A stretch of DNA of 64,000 nt from Elusimicrobia bacterium RIFOXYA2_FULL_47_53 (GCA_001800315.1 MGVE01000013.1:1-64000), one strand, 5' to 3'; counted from the stretch's first letter, positions 43,984 through 53,653 are shown. Translations and numbers: made by a program. The notes: generated by a model not told the origin, from the sequence alone.

Positions 43984-45642
43984 ATGGATATGTTTTGCAG
44001 GCAGTGCGAACAAACAGCAAAAGGCGGAAAATGCGTACAGCACGGGGTTTGCGGAAAAAGCCCCGCGGTATCTACTTTGCAGGACCTTACGGTGCAGGCC
44101 CTCATAGGCCTGGCGAGCTACGGCAAGATGGCGCGCGAACTCGGCATAAAGGACAAGGCAGCGGATAAATTGATCGTTGAAGGCCTTTTTACCACGGTTA
44201 CGAATGTCAATTTTGACGAGGAACGCCTCTCAACGATAATTCACGCGATAGTAGCGGCAAGAGAGAATGTCAAGAAAGCATTCCTTGAGGAATATCAGCG
44301 GAAAAATAAAAAGGCTTTCACCGCGAAACTCAGCCCCGTCGCGGACTGGCAGCCGGCGAGCACCATTGACGGCTTACTGGAGCAGAAAAGCGAAACGGAG
44401 CTATTTTTCAGCGACAACGAGGATATCCGCAGCCTTCTTGAGATAATACTCTACGGGCTCAAAGGCATGGCGGCCTACGCCGACCACGCTTTTATCTTAG
44501 GTAAAACCGACGAAACGGTAATGGGAGCGCTCTACAAAGGCCTCGCGGCCATGCAGGACAAGACGCTTTCAGCAGATGCCCTTGTCGCGCTCGCGATGGA
44601 GCTGGGACAGGCGAACCTGAAATGTATGGAACTTCTTGACAACGCCCATACATCAACTTTCGGAAACCCGACCCCAACAAAAGTGACGACCGGAGTCAAA
44701 AAGGGCCCCGCCATAATAATTTCGGGGCACGATCTTCACGACCTTAAACAGCTCCTTGAGCAGACAAAGGGAACCGGGGTAAATATCTACACGCACGGCG
44801 AGATGCTTCCCGCGCACGGATATCCCGAACTGAATAAATACCCTCACCTCGCGGGGCATTTCGGAACGGCGTGGCAGAACCAGCAGAAAGAGTTTGACGG
44901 AGTGCCGGCCGCGATACTTTTCTCAACCAACTGCATACAGCGCCCCATGCATTCCTATAAAGACAGGCTGTTTACTACCGGCCTGGTGGCGTGGCCGGAA
45001 ATTGAACATATTGAAGAATCCAACGGCAAGAAAGATTTCAGCGCCGTAATCAAAAAAGCCGTAGCCCTCGGAGGGTTCTCAAACAGCACTACGGGCAAAG
45101 AGCTTCTGGTGGGATTCGGGCACAACACCATATTAAGCTTGGCCGACAAAATAATAGCGGCGGTAAAAAACAAAACCATCAGGCATTTTTTCCTCATAGG
45201 AGGCTGCGACGGAGCAAGGCCCGGCCGCAACTATTACACCGAGTTCGCTCAAAAGGTGCCCGCCGACAGCATAATACTGACGCTGGCCTGCGGAAAATTC
45301 CGCTTCAACGACCTGGACTTCGGCACTGTGGGAGAATTTCCGAGGCTTCTTGACATAGGCCAGTGCAACGACGCATACTCGGCGATAAAAGTCGCGGCCG
45401 CTTTGGCCAAGGCTTTCAACTGCGGGCTAAACGAACTGCCGCTCTCGCTGATACTGTCGTGGTACGAACAGAAAGCCGTTGTAATTCTCCTCACACTGCT
45501 TTCGCTCGGGATAAAAAACATACGCCTCGGGCCGACGCTTCCGGCGTTTATTTCCCCCAATGTGCTTAACATTCTTGTTGAGAAGTTCGCGATAAAACCC
45601 ATAACAACTCCGGAAGAGGATTTAACCCAAATTTTGCAATAA
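43984..45642 (+). CDS. hcp: Hybrid cluster protein (hydroxylamine reductase), class I
   Basis: 552 residues. The N-terminal cysteines C5, C8, C17 and C23 (pattern C-x2-C-x8-C-x5-C) match the class I proteins of strict anaerobes, which carry a 4Fe-4S cluster, rather than the C-x2-C-x11-C-x6-C of enterobacteria. Later ligands of the hybrid 4Fe-2S-2O cluster are visible (STNCIQRP, GGCDGARPGRNYY, LACGKFRFNDLDFG). Hcp reduces nitric oxide or hydroxylamine during nitrosative stress. The ATG has AGGAGA at a good distance. The gene has its own promoter and ends in a strong terminator; no hcr reductase follows. Confidence 0.96.
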   Translation: MDMFCRQCEQTAKGGKCVQHGVCGKSPAVSTLQDLTVQALIGLASYGKMARELGIKDKAADKLIVEGLFTTVTNVNFDEERLSTIIHAIVAARENVKKAFLEEYQRKNKKAFTAKLSPVADWQPASTIDGLLEQKSETELFFSDNEDIRSLLEIILYGLKGMAAYADHAFILGKTDETVMGALYKGLAAMQDKTLSADALVALAMELGQANLKCMELLDNAHTSTFGNPTPTKVTTGVKKGPAIIISGHDLHDLKQLLEQTKGTGVNIYTHGEMLPAHGYPELNKYPHLAGHFGTAWQNQQKEFDGVPAAILFSTNCIQRPMHSYKDRLFTTGLVAWPEIEHIEESNGKKDFSAVIKKAVALGGFSNSTTGKELLVGFGHNTILSLADKIIAAVKNKTIRHFFLIGGCDGARPGRNYYTEFAQKVPADSIILTLACGKFRFNDLDFGTVGEFPRLLDIGQCNDAYSAIKVAAALAKAFNCGLNELPLSLILSWYEQKAVVILLTLLSLGIKNIRLGPTLPAFISPNVLNILVEKFAIKPITTPEEDLTQILQ

Positions 45643-45673
45643 AGAGCAGGCGGCTTATTGTGGAAGCAAAACA

Positions 45674-45720
45674 ATACCCCGAAAGAATCCTTCACAGGAT
45701 TTCTTCGGGGTATGCGTTTT
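45674..45720 (+). terminator. Rho-independent terminator of hcp
   Basis: Eighteen-base arms ATACCCCGAAAGAATCCT and AGGATTTCTTCGGGGTAT around a TCAC loop, then gcgttttt. It lies 31 bp after the hcp stop. The SulP gene converges from the other side, so it could serve both strands. Confidence 0.9.
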
Positions 45721-45775
45721 TCAACGGTACAGGCGAGGCAAAACCGGCATATGTTCCGCTTCGCCGATTCCGCGA

Positions 45776-47452
45776 TTACAAAGAAACCAGCCTGCGCGCC
45801 AGTTCAATACCTTCCTGAGTGGTTTTACAAAAGTTTTCCTTCGGAACATATTCAAGCAGCCCGCCCCTTTCAAGTTTATGCTGCCTTTGAGCGTGAATCC
45901 CGGTAATAATAAAATTTGTTCCGTATTTTCTCAGCCGCTTAAACGACTCTCTAAGCGCATGTATTCCGGAGTCGTCCACAACAGGGACATTCTGCATCTC
46001 AATAATCAGCACTTTGGGCGGCTTACCTATCTCCGCCATCGCTTCCCTGAACTTATAAACGGCGCCGAAAAATAGAGGCCCGTCAATTTTATACATAACG
46101 GAACCTTTGGGGAGATCTTTGCGGAACTCCTGCTCTTTAACGAAGCCTTCTTCGTCCGACAAAGAATCCTCTCTAAAATCTTCCATCTCCAATGCTTTTA
46201 CAAAAGAAATATTTGTTTTTATACTCATGCGCCTGACAAACAGCATAACCGCGACGATAAGACCGACTTTAATGGCCACCGTAAGGTCAACAAATATGGT
46301 AAGCGCGACGGTTACTAGCGCCGTAACAGCGCTGCCTCTGGAAATCTTTAAAAGAGAGACCAGCGTTCTCCACTCGCTCATATGATACGCGACCAGCATT
46401 AAAATGCCGGCAAGGCAGGCGAGCGGGATGTAGGCTGCGAGTTTGCCGAAAAACAGCATAATTAGAAGCAGAACAACGGCATGAATTATTCCTGCGACCG
46501 GAGTGCGCCCGCCGCTCTTAACATTGGTGGCCGTACGCGCGATGGCACCCGTGGCAGGCATACCGCCGAATAACGGGGAGGCAACATTGGCAAGGCCCTG
46601 GGCTATAAGCTCGGTGTTGGACCTGTGCTTGCCGCCTATCATTCCGTCCGCAACAACCGCCGACAAAAGCGACTCTATCGCGCCTAATATCGCGATTGTA
46701 AATGCAGGGCCGATCAGGGCTCTGACGGTTTTGTAATCAAACGACGGCAACCCCGGAGCGGGAAACGAATTGGGAATATCACCGAACCGGACGCCGATAG
46801 TTTCAACCGGGAGCTTGAAAAAATATACGGCCGCCGAGGCCAAAAGCAATGCTATAAGCGAACCCGGGATAAGGCGGTTTATTTTTGTCAAAACCCAGAC
46901 AAGCGCGATTGTGCCGGCTGTTATCACTACGGAATATGGATTTATCGCGTAAAGATGCTGCGAAATCGCATTTAATCTGTCAACAAAATCCGGCGGCAGG
47001 TTAGTCAGCCCGATACCCAGAAATTCGCTGATCTGCCCTGTAAATATCAGCACCGCGATACCGAAGGTAAAACCGACCACGACGGAGTGCGGCACATATT
47101 TAATTATGGCGCCAAACTTTGCCAGGCCGAAAATAACAAGTATTATGCCGGACATGACCGTGGCAATGAGCAGGCCGTTATATCCGTATTGGTGGATTAT
47201 ACCGTAAACAATAATTACAAAGGCTCCCGTTGGGCCGCCAATCTGCACACGGCTTCCGCCCATCACAGAAACAATCAATCCCGCGACAACTGCCGTAATT
47301 ATCCCGTTTTCGGGGGCGGCCCCGGACGCGATAGCAAAAGCTATCGCAAGGGGCAAAGCGACTATGCCGACAATCACACCGGCCATCGCGTCTTTTGAAA
47401 AAGCTCTTAAGGAATATTTTTTAAGTGTTTCTACTATTTTGGGTCTGAACAT
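45776..47452 (-). CDS. SulP-family anion transporter with STAS domain
   Basis: 558 residues. About 11 to 14 membrane helices with AGVIVGIVALPLAIAFAIAS and GGSRVQIGGPTGAFVIIVYG, the typical SulP start, then a cytoplasmic STAS domain from about 440 (KVLIIEMQNVPVVDDSGIHA). SulP proteins carry sulfate, bicarbonate or other anions, often with sodium. The substrate cannot be told here; no sulfate assimilation genes lie nearby. It converges with hcp. Confidence 0.9.
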   Translation of the reverse strand: MFRPKIVETLKKYSLRAFSKDAMAGVIVGIVALPLAIAFAIASGAAPENGIITAVVAGLIVSVMGGSRVQIGGPTGAFVIIVYGIIHQYGYNGLLIATVMSGIILVIFGLAKFGAIIKYVPHSVVVGFTFGIAVLIFTGQISEFLGIGLTNLPPDFVDRLNAISQHLYAINPYSVVITAGTIALVWVLTKINRLIPGSLIALLLASAAVYFFKLPVETIGVRFGDIPNSFPAPGLPSFDYKTVRALIGPAFTIAILGAIESLLSAVVADGMIGGKHRSNTELIAQGLANVASPLFGGMPATGAIARTATNVKSGGRTPVAGIIHAVVLLLIMLFFGKLAAYIPLACLAGILMLVAYHMSEWRTLVSLLKISRGSAVTALVTVALTIFVDLTVAIKVGLIVAVMLFVRRMSIKTNISFVKALEMEDFREDSLSDEEGFVKEQEFRKDLPKGSVMYKIDGPLFFGAVYKFREAMAEIGKPPKVLIIEMQNVPVVDDSGIHALRESFKRLRKYGTNFIITGIHAQRQHKLERGGLLEYVPKENFCKTTQEGIELARRLVSL

Positions 47453-47784
47453 TTTTAACTCCTGCTTATATATTTACACCCTGTTAGAGAATATTTCCCA
47501 CGGACAAATATTACAACGCATGAAAGGGCGTAATATTTTAAAAACCGTTTTAACAGAATTCCCGTTACATGATAAGAAAAATTGGGGTTTCAGCGGTTAT
47601 TGCCTGCGGTCATCAGGAAGTACGGCGAGATTCTTGCGGGCAACTGCGTTATGGTATTTAATTCTACAACTTTTTTTTGCTATTAGCAATTCCCAAAACA
47701 ATAACCGGCTATCATCCGCTCTAATAGTCACGGAAAATCGCCGGTTATAATAAATACAAATAATGCAAAATTCTACAGCAACCC
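47453..47784. other. Gene-free stretch
   Basis: No supported gene. A weak inverted repeat (ataaccggc and gccggttat, near 47700-47748) lies just downstream of the eRF1-like gene on the minus strand and may terminate it. The remaining AT-rich sequence should hold nothing else visible. Confidence 0.5.
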
Positions 47785-48207
47785 CTATACCGCCGTGGTC
47801 TCCTTTTTAGCAAAATACTCTTTTGCTTTTGCCACCAATTGAGGCATTGTCATCATTCCGGCAGTCTCAACAGCAGAGATGCGCGTCGCCGGCCTATTCT
47901 TTTCCATTTGTTTTACAAACTCACCTTTTGCCTCTCCGGGACCAAGAACATATAGCGAGCCTGCTTCGCTAATGCTTGACAAAACATCGCCAAAGTAGGT
48001 TTTCAGGTGTTCCGTATTAATTCTCTCCTTAACATCATCAGAAACGGCGCCTCTGTGCCCATTGGGGTTGCCCAAAGGCAGACTGTTATCTGAATCCGTA
48101 ACTTTTTCAATACCCGATTTAACAGTCATTGTTTCAATATTGTTATTTCTCAATGATACTATTATCGCCTCCCTGTGGTCTATCCATAAAACAGTTTTAT
48201 TACTCAT
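47785..48207 (-). CDS. Small eRF1-like (baeRF-type) protein
   Basis: 140 residues, cytoplasmic. VLWIDHREAIIVSLRNN at the start and LYVLGPGEAKGEFVKQM in the second half are the signature of a bacterial family related to the third domain of eRF1/pelota, often annotated as host attachment or translational machinery protein. A role around ribosomes has been proposed for that group but is not shown. The ATG has GGAGG upstream. Encoded alone between two gaps. Confidence 0.55.
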   Translation of the reverse strand: MSNKTVLWIDHREAIIVSLRNNNIETMTVKSGIEKVTDSDNSLPLGNPNGHRGAVSDDVKERINTEHLKTYFGDVLSSISEAGSLYVLGPGEAKGEFVKQMEKNRPATRISAVETAGMMTMPQLVAKAKEYFAKKETTAV

Positions 48208-48520
48208 AAAATCCTCCTTACAGGCAACGATTTTTCCAATAAAACCGGCTCAATACTTTCGCGTTTCCTCCCCAACTACATGCTATCTCTTTATGCGGAA
48301 TAATGCAACACTAATTCAGTCTTTTTCAGCGTACCGAGAACCTGACTCGCCGTCTTCGCCTTCCTTTCAGGAAACTCAGAAATGGCTCCGCCCTTCAAAT
48401 CTCAACTATACCAAAACCTGCTGTGGATAAATTTCACCTGAGCTTCATTTTATAGCTGCAAAACCATTAAACAAGCATCAGCAAAAGCAAACTGAAATCA
48501 AAATCCAATAAATATTTAAA
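48208..48520. other. Gene-free stretch
   Basis: 313 bp with no supported gene, clear hairpin or recognised repeat. The segment just upstream of the eRF1-like gene (48208-48260) should contain its promoter. Confidence 0.5.
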
Positions 48521-49429
48521 CTATTGTCTGGGCCCGATCTTTTTAAAAGCTTCCGCGATTTTTTTCTTCATATCAACGGCAGATCTATCTATTGCCTGAC
48601 AGTAGGCGTTCACGCCTTTATCAGTAAGATGAATCGCGTTTTTCCGCAAAAGGCCGACCTTGTCGCCTTCAAAGCGTGTGCCCTGTCCTTTGGAAATAAG
48701 CGCGGTTTTAACCGCAAGCTCACCGTCCTTATTTACCACAACCAAAGCCGAGCTGATATTAGGTATAGCCGGATCATCGCCGATCAACTTAAGCGACATC
48801 ATGGGTTTCTTGTACCCCATATCTAATTCCACTATCGCAACCGCGTCAACCTTGAGATCCTTGCATAGCTTAATGAGCGCCTTGCGCATATTTTCTTTAG
48901 GATCTTTTGCATCGCCCGCGTAAACATGGGTTCCGCTTTGAGCCACGCTTTCAATGGGGATATGTATCATATTGGGGGCGACAAAGTAGTTTGCTGACGC
49001 CAAAACCGAACCAACTTTTACCAAAGCTCCGGCCGGATTTTCTCTTGCCGTGAGGTTGACAAAATTTTTATAGACGCTGCTCTGCAGAACACTTGAAACC
49101 GGAAGCCATTCCCAATCACCAACATCGTTAAGCTGTTCGGAATAGGCCTTAACCGCGTAAGATACAATCATCTTTTGTTTTTCCGCGAAAGCATTGTCCA
49201 GCATATCCATCACACCCGTTGCCTTTGCGGTGGCCCGGCCCAATGTTTTTAGCGCTGCCGCGCCCTCAGACGCCTTTGGAGCTTTAACATCATAAAACTC
49301 CCTATTCATATAAACGCTTATCAGTGCGACCTTCTTAACTTTATCAACCGCGGGCCTGATAAGTATACTGCCGCAGCCGCCCAAAAACACTAACGCACCA
49401 ACCACTAATACTGGCACCAGCTTCTTCAT
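48521..49429 (-). CDS. Putative lipoprotein of unknown function
   Basis: 302 residues. Signal peptide with lipobox LGGC (Cys19). The body starts KVKKVALISVYMNREFYD and contains LKVDAVAIVELDMGYKK, then AIPNISSALVVVNKDGELAV. The alternating beta/alpha pattern resembles periplasmic TolB N-domain or CsgG-like lipoproteins, but the match is loose. It stands alone. I do not recognise the function. Confidence 0.6.
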   Translation of the reverse strand: MKKLVPVLVVGALVFLGGCGSILIRPAVDKVKKVALISVYMNREFYDVKAPKASEGAAALKTLGRATAKATGVMDMLDNAFAEKQKMIVSYAVKAYSEQLNDVGDWEWLPVSSVLQSSVYKNFVNLTARENPAGALVKVGSVLASANYFVAPNMIHIPIESVAQSGTHVYAGDAKDPKENMRKALIKLCKDLKVDAVAIVELDMGYKKPMMSLKLIGDDPAIPNISSALVVVNKDGELAVKTALISKGQGTRFEGDKVGLLRKNAIHLTDKGVNAYCQAIDRSAVDMKKKIAEAFKKIGPRQ

Positions 49430-49515
49430 AATTACGCTCCCTTTATTAAATTCCGTCCGGTGTCAGGATTGACTTAATGACACGCGGACGCATCCTGAAA
49501 ATATTACTGAACATC

Positions 49516-49799
49516 ATTCAAAGCTATTGAATTTCAAATATTGTTGTTTTGTTGAGAATATTTTTATCCTGCTCCATTTTAAAACTAAACTGAAATGCGC
49601 CGCACTATGTAGGCTTTATTTTGAAGGTTAAATTTTTCAGGAAACTGTTTTAAGGCAACAACTTTTCTATTTTTAACCAGCAGAAGGAATACGCCATCGT
49701 TTTCCTGGTTATATTTAGCAATTTTTTCTGCCAAACCCTGATCTATCTTGCTTGCCTGCTTGCATCAGGAATTGTTCACTTAACGAATAACCTTCCGTC
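49516..49799 (-). pseudogene. Frameshifted copy of the 54962-55453 gene
   Basis: About 284 bp that align, at roughly 85 percent identity by eye, with the 3' part of the gene at 54962-55453. The translation can be followed through EGYSLSEQFLMQ and then, after a 4-base insertion near 49745, KYNQENDGVFLLLVKNRKVV in another frame. A short deletion near 49595 shifts it again. The 5' part is missing; the copy ends exactly at the stop codon of the FMN reductase-like gene. Confidence 0.8.
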
Positions 49800-50603
49800 T
49801 TATTCTTTTTTAGCTAACTCTTTTTTCTTTTTATCTGATATGTAATTTCCGATTATTTCCGCCATAAAACCTACAGCCCGCTTTGATAAACCCAACTTGA
49901 CTGGATAATAATACGAGCTTTCAAACCAGCCATTTTCATTAAAATATTTATAATCTTTCAATGTATTTTTAATATTTTTTTTGATTGATGTACGGACAAG
50001 CCTGAACAAGAACAACTTACCAAACGAGGGAACCATATTTTTTGAATGATTCAAAACTCCATGAAATCTTTTTACGGCCTTTGAAATGTTGTTTTCAATT
50101 TTCTGCTCTTCCGACAAGGTTCTATCATTTGTCTCCGGCAAAAATGTAAGAACCAGTGCCTGCGCATTTGTAAAACCCCAAAAACTTGCGACTTCCTTAA
50201 GATATTTGGCTATATTATCTCCTCCGTAAACTGCCTGAGTTATTATTGCAAGGAATGACTTATTGAAAAATCTGGGACGATGAAATACAAATGCCAGCCT
50301 ATCAAGGAAATTCTTCATTAGCGCAGGCACCTGCAGAGCATAATTTGGGACTGCAAAAATAACTCCATCCGCGTTATCCAATAAAGCGATCAGCAAATCC
50401 CTATCATCCTTATGCGGGCAATATTCCTCGCCTTTTGTAAGGCAGTTAAAACACCCGACACATGCATGCAAGTTTTTTTCCTTTAAAATTATGTATTCAA
50501 ATTCAGTTTTTTCAAATTCATCAAGTTTCTTCTGTGTCCTTTCAAGAACCTTAAATGTTTCACTTTTTCTGGGACTTCCCATTATTGCGACTATCTTTTT
50601 CAT
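49800..50603 (-). CDS. NADPH-dependent FMN reductase/flavodoxin-fold protein
   Basis: 267 residues. The flavodoxin-like fold opens KKIVAIMGSPRKSETFKVLE, giving the FMN phosphate loop GSPRKSET. The motif CVGCFNCLTKGEEYC resembles the cysteine cluster of iron-sulfur flavoproteins. FAVPNYALQVPALMKNFLDR is the second FMN loop. It is about 70 residues longer than simple reductases because of a C-terminal basic extension (KNIKNTLKDYKYF, SDKKKKELAKKE). An electron-transfer or quinone-reducing role is likely. Confidence 0.75.
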   Translation of the reverse strand: MKKIVAIMGSPRKSETFKVLERTQKKLDEFEKTEFEYIILKEKNLHACVGCFNCLTKGEEYCPHKDDRDLLIALLDNADGVIFAVPNYALQVPALMKNFLDRLAFVFHRPRFFNKSFLAIITQAVYGGDNIAKYLKEVASFWGFTNAQALVLTFLPETNDRTLSEEQKIENNISKAVKRFHGVLNHSKNMVPSFGKLFLFRLVRTSIKKNIKNTLKDYKYFNENGWFESSYYYPVKLGLSKRAVGFMAEIIGNYISDKKKKELAKKE

Positions 50604-50725
50604 GACCTATCCTTTTACACAATAAGCCCAGCGTCACCTGCGAAAGAAAAAGTCAAGGCGACACCGTTTATTCAGCGGTACTTTAATGTAAATCTTTATA
50701 ACCTTTCGGCTTAGTATTATGGTTT

Positions 50726-50890
50726 TCAAAAATACTTCTTTTTCATTTTAAACAATGGCACCAAATAGGCATGTTCATTTTCTCTAATAATTGACATTTT
50801 TTGGCCTTTATACTTTTCTTGGTTCGGATGTTCTATCATTTCAAGGATATATCCCTTTTCAATGCATAGCATTACAATATGATAGATGTG
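50726..50890 (-). pseudogene. Remnant of a BrnT-like toxin gene
   Basis: A 55-codon frame without a start codon, directly after the stop codon of the membrane-protein gene and in the same frame. It contains GYILEMIEHPNQEKYKGQKM and AYLVPLFKMKKKYF, which match the second half of small BrnT-like toxins (D-x-x-E-x-x-E-H-P-N-x-E-K-Y-x-G-Q ... Y-x-Y-L-V-P). The N-terminal half and any antitoxin are gone. Confidence 0.5.
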
Positions 50891-51760
50891 TTAATTTATC
50901 TGTTCTTTATAATTTCTGACAACATATACAAAACCGGCCGCAATTATCGCGGCAAGGGCAAGAAATACCACAAGGTCCCGCAACAGGAAGGTCGGGTCAT
51001 GATTTATATACATAACAATCCCCATTGCATTGACCGCGATTATCATAGTAAGAAAGAAACCATAAAACAAAAACTGCACCGAGTAGGTTGTCTTTGGCCT
51101 TGTCCAGAGCAAATATACGCTTATCAATCCCAGGGGAATTGAAAAACCGAGATCAAAGATCCTGACAAGCCAGAAAGCTGCCGGCGCAAGCCCGTATCCG
51201 CGCGCGGTTCCGGTTGTAATTACCTCATTAACTTCCTTCAGCCACATTGAAGCAAATATAAGAAGAAAAACCGTAAACAGGGCGGAGTATACTATCAGGC
51301 TGTTTTTCTTAAAACATGTTTCCGCGTTTTTGGGAAAAATTGATAAAGAGTATAGAAGGATTATGAGCGAAGATATCAATACGAAGAGGAAGTGAAAAGT
51401 AAATGCTTCACTATTCCCCAAATATTGCGGCGAACTCCATTCCCATCCTATTGTATAGCTTAACGCGTAGTAAATAAGGAACAACGGGGTTGAAATCAGG
51501 AGATATCTTGAAATCGGTTTTTTCAGGTAAAGCGTAATCCCGCCAAATATTAAAATGGGGCTTATCAGAAACATGTTCACGGCATCCTGCCCGATCAGCT
51601 GATTATTAATGATTTCAGCTGTTTTGTATTTGATAAGGCCAAAAAACAATGGGCCGTTTGCCGCCAGATAGACGAGAGTTACCCCAGCCGCGACCGAAAT
51701 CAGCGACACGAATATTCTTTCAAAATTACTGCCGAAAATATCAGCGTATTTATCGCTCAT
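50891..51760 (-). CDS. Polytopic membrane protein of unknown function
   Basis: 289 residues with eight hydrophobic helices (near 15-35, 60-75, 85-105, 120-142, 155-172, 190-212, 225-245 and 258-280). Short conserved-looking loops are TARGYGLAPAAFWLVRIFDL and YINHDPTFLLRD. No family was recognised. It is transcribed away from the NSS transporter gene in the same direction, 103 bp downstream of the small MetS-like gene. A truncated toxin frame follows its stop codon. Confidence 0.6.
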   Translation of the reverse strand: MSDKYADIFGSNFERIFVSLISVAAGVTLVYLAANGPLFFGLIKYKTAEIINNQLIGQDAVNMFLISPILIFGGITLYLKKPISRYLLISTPLFLIYYALSYTIGWEWSSPQYLGNSEAFTFHFLFVLISSLIILLYSLSIFPKNAETCFKKNSLIVYSALFTVFLLIFASMWLKEVNEVITTGTARGYGLAPAAFWLVRIFDLGFSIPLGLISVYLLWTRPKTTYSVQFLFYGFFLTMIIAVNAMGIVMYINHDPTFLLRDLVVFLALAAIIAAGFVYVVRNYKEQIN

Positions 51761-51863
51761 CAGACATCCTTTTCAGTCTTTGATTGGACAACCCCGCAGC
51801 GGTGTCAGACTGCCTGACACCGGTACGATATTTCAGGATCTCCTGGCTGGCCCCAGTGTTCGG

Positions 51864-51980
51864 TCACTTGTTTTCAGGCGAACTCTTATCGTCTTTCAAA
51901 ATCCTGAAGAAACAATAAACCGCGGCGCCAAGTATCAGTGTCCATGAAACGGCGAAGAAAATCCAGCCCGCGAGTGTCAT
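51864..51980 (-). CDS. MetS-like small membrane subunit of the NSS transporter
   Basis: 38 residues, too short for most gene finders. It starts with MTLAGWIFFAVSWTLILGAA, one membrane helix, and ends in a charged KDDKSSPENK. Its ATG overlaps the NSS transporter stop by 4 bp (ATGA). Very small single-helix proteins of the MetS type accompany some bacterial NSS transporters, as in MetP/MetS of Corynebacterium glutamicum, where the small subunit is needed for methionine uptake. The order, size and overlap fit well. Confidence 0.8.
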   Translation of the reverse strand: MTLAGWIFFAVSWTLILGAAVYCFFRILKDDKSSPENK

Positions 51981-53554
51981 GGCTTTACCCCCTCGGCGGG
52001 AAGGCCCTTGTTTCTGTTCCTCCACGCCACATTCACGAAAACCCCAAGAAGCGCTATCATGCCGAACAGCATAAACCGCGTCATCAGGACATACGGCTTA
52101 TTCGCGGCAGGAACATTCTTCATCAGTATGGTGGAGATGCCGTCCTGATAGAACCAGCTTGCAAGAATAACAATGAGGAAAACCGGAGTGACATATTTGA
52201 CAATGAATTTATATATCTTTGGTATCTTCATGGCGGCGCCGTGATGTATCTCCTCCCAGGCCTTGTCTATGCCGAAGACCCACGAGAAAAGCACGGTTTC
52301 TATCGTCGCGAAAAGCACCAGGCAAAAGGTTCCGCCCCAGAAATCCAGTTCATCCACAACCCCGTTTGCCAGCAGGAAGACAGCCGGCTGACAGAGGATG
52401 AAAGTAATGGTTCCAAACAGCAGAACCGCGTCTCTTTTAGACACACTGAACTCGTCTTCAAGAAACGAAACCGCCGGCTGAGCGAGGGAAATGGACGAAG
52501 TTATTCCCGCGAGGAAAAGCAGCGCGAACCACAGGAAGGAAAAAAACTGGCCCAGCCAGAGCTTTTCAAAAATCAGCGGCATAGTGACAAAGCCAAGATT
52601 AAAAGAACCGCTTTTGGCTATATTCATTATTTCACCCGGGCCAAAAAAAACGAAGGCCGCGGGGATGATTATGCTCCCGCCGAGTATCACTTCGGCAAAC
52701 TCATTGGTGGCCGATGAAGCAACCCCTGAAAGCACGACATCGTCCGATTTATCAAGGTAACTGGCGTAGGTGAGGATTACGCCAATGCCGACGCTTAAGG
52801 TGAAGAAAATCTGGCCGGCCGCGGCCAGCCACACCCTGGCGTCAAGAAGCCTGCCGAAATCAGGGTTCCATAAAAACCCAAGCCCGTTTAAAAGGTTCCA
52901 TTCAGGTTTTTCCAAATCAGGCGTGCCGAGCGTCAATACCCTGGCGGCAATGATTATACCGAGCAGAAACAACACCGGAAGCGCTTTTGTGCAGAATTTC
53001 TCAATGCCTCCCTTCAACCCCTTGTAAATGACGGTTATGTTTAAAATAAAGGTTATTATGAAGAAAAAATATGCAGTGCCTATTCCTGAGAAATGGCTGT
53101 TTGATTCTATACCCTGGTACCCCCTCAGGAACGCCTGCATCCCGTCGGTTCCGGCTACCTTTCCCAGGGCGCCGGTCAGCGAGAAAAACGCGTAGCCGAG
53201 CAGCCATGACTCTATATATGTATAGTAAATCAGTATGACTATCGGCCCGAATATTCCCACAATGCCGAAGTATTTAATAAAACGGTTCTTGCTCCACATG
53301 GAATGAAAAATGCCCGGCGCGGTCCCATGCCCGAAACCGCCTCCAAACCTCCCCAAAGTCCATTCTATCCACATAAGCGGCAAACCCATTAGAAGCAGAG
53401 CTACGAAATACGGAATCATGAATGCGCCGCCGCCGTTATTGGCCGCCTGCACCGGAAACCTTAAGAAGTTGCCCAGCCCAACCGCACTGCCAGCCACTGC
53501 TAAAATGATACCTAACTTGGATCCCCACTTCTCGCGTTTTTTAGTTTCCGCCAT
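51977..53554 (-). CDS. Sodium-dependent amino-acid transporter, NSS (LeuT-like) family
   Basis: 525 residues from the ATG at 53554, which has AGGAG just upstream; a longer frame to 53635 adds 27 residues without family match. The first helix carries AVAGSAVGLGNFLRFPVQAA, the sodium and substrate site of LeuT, then NNGGGAFMIPY. About 11 to 12 helices follow. The substrate is probably an amino acid; the adjacent MetS-like gene points to a MetP-like methionine or alanine carrier. The two are translationally coupled. Confidence 0.92.
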   Translation of the reverse strand: MAETKKREKWGSKLGIILAVAGSAVGLGNFLRFPVQAANNGGGAFMIPYFVALLLMGLPLMWIEWTLGRFGGGFGHGTAPGIFHSMWSKNRFIKYFGIVGIFGPIVILIYYTYIESWLLGYAFFSLTGALGKVAGTDGMQAFLRGYQGIESNSHFSGIGTAYFFFIITFILNITVIYKGLKGGIEKFCTKALPVLFLLGIIIAARVLTLGTPDLEKPEWNLLNGLGFLWNPDFGRLLDARVWLAAAGQIFFTLSVGIGVILTYASYLDKSDDVVLSGVASSATNEFAEVILGGSIIIPAAFVFFGPGEIMNIAKSGSFNLGFVTMPLIFEKLWLGQFFSFLWFALLFLAGITSSISLAQPAVSFLEDEFSVSKRDAVLLFGTITFILCQPAVFLLANGVVDELDFWGGTFCLVLFATIETVLFSWVFGIDKAWEEIHHGAAMKIPKIYKFIVKYVTPVFLIVILASWFYQDGISTILMKNVPAANKPYVLMTRFMLFGMIALLGVFVNVAWRNRNKGLPAEGVKP

Positions 53555-53653
53555 TTCAAGCTCCTGATGTGCCAGTGGATTTGCTTTGTCAGAGAGCATT
53601 ATATTTATTTTATCGCGCCGAAGCAAATAATCCAAATGAATTTAGGGGGCTTG

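Noticed and set aside
43417-45642. Enterobacterial-type hcp-hcr operon
   Set aside because: No hcr follows; a terminator lies 31 bp after hcp and the cysteine spacing is that of class I proteins.
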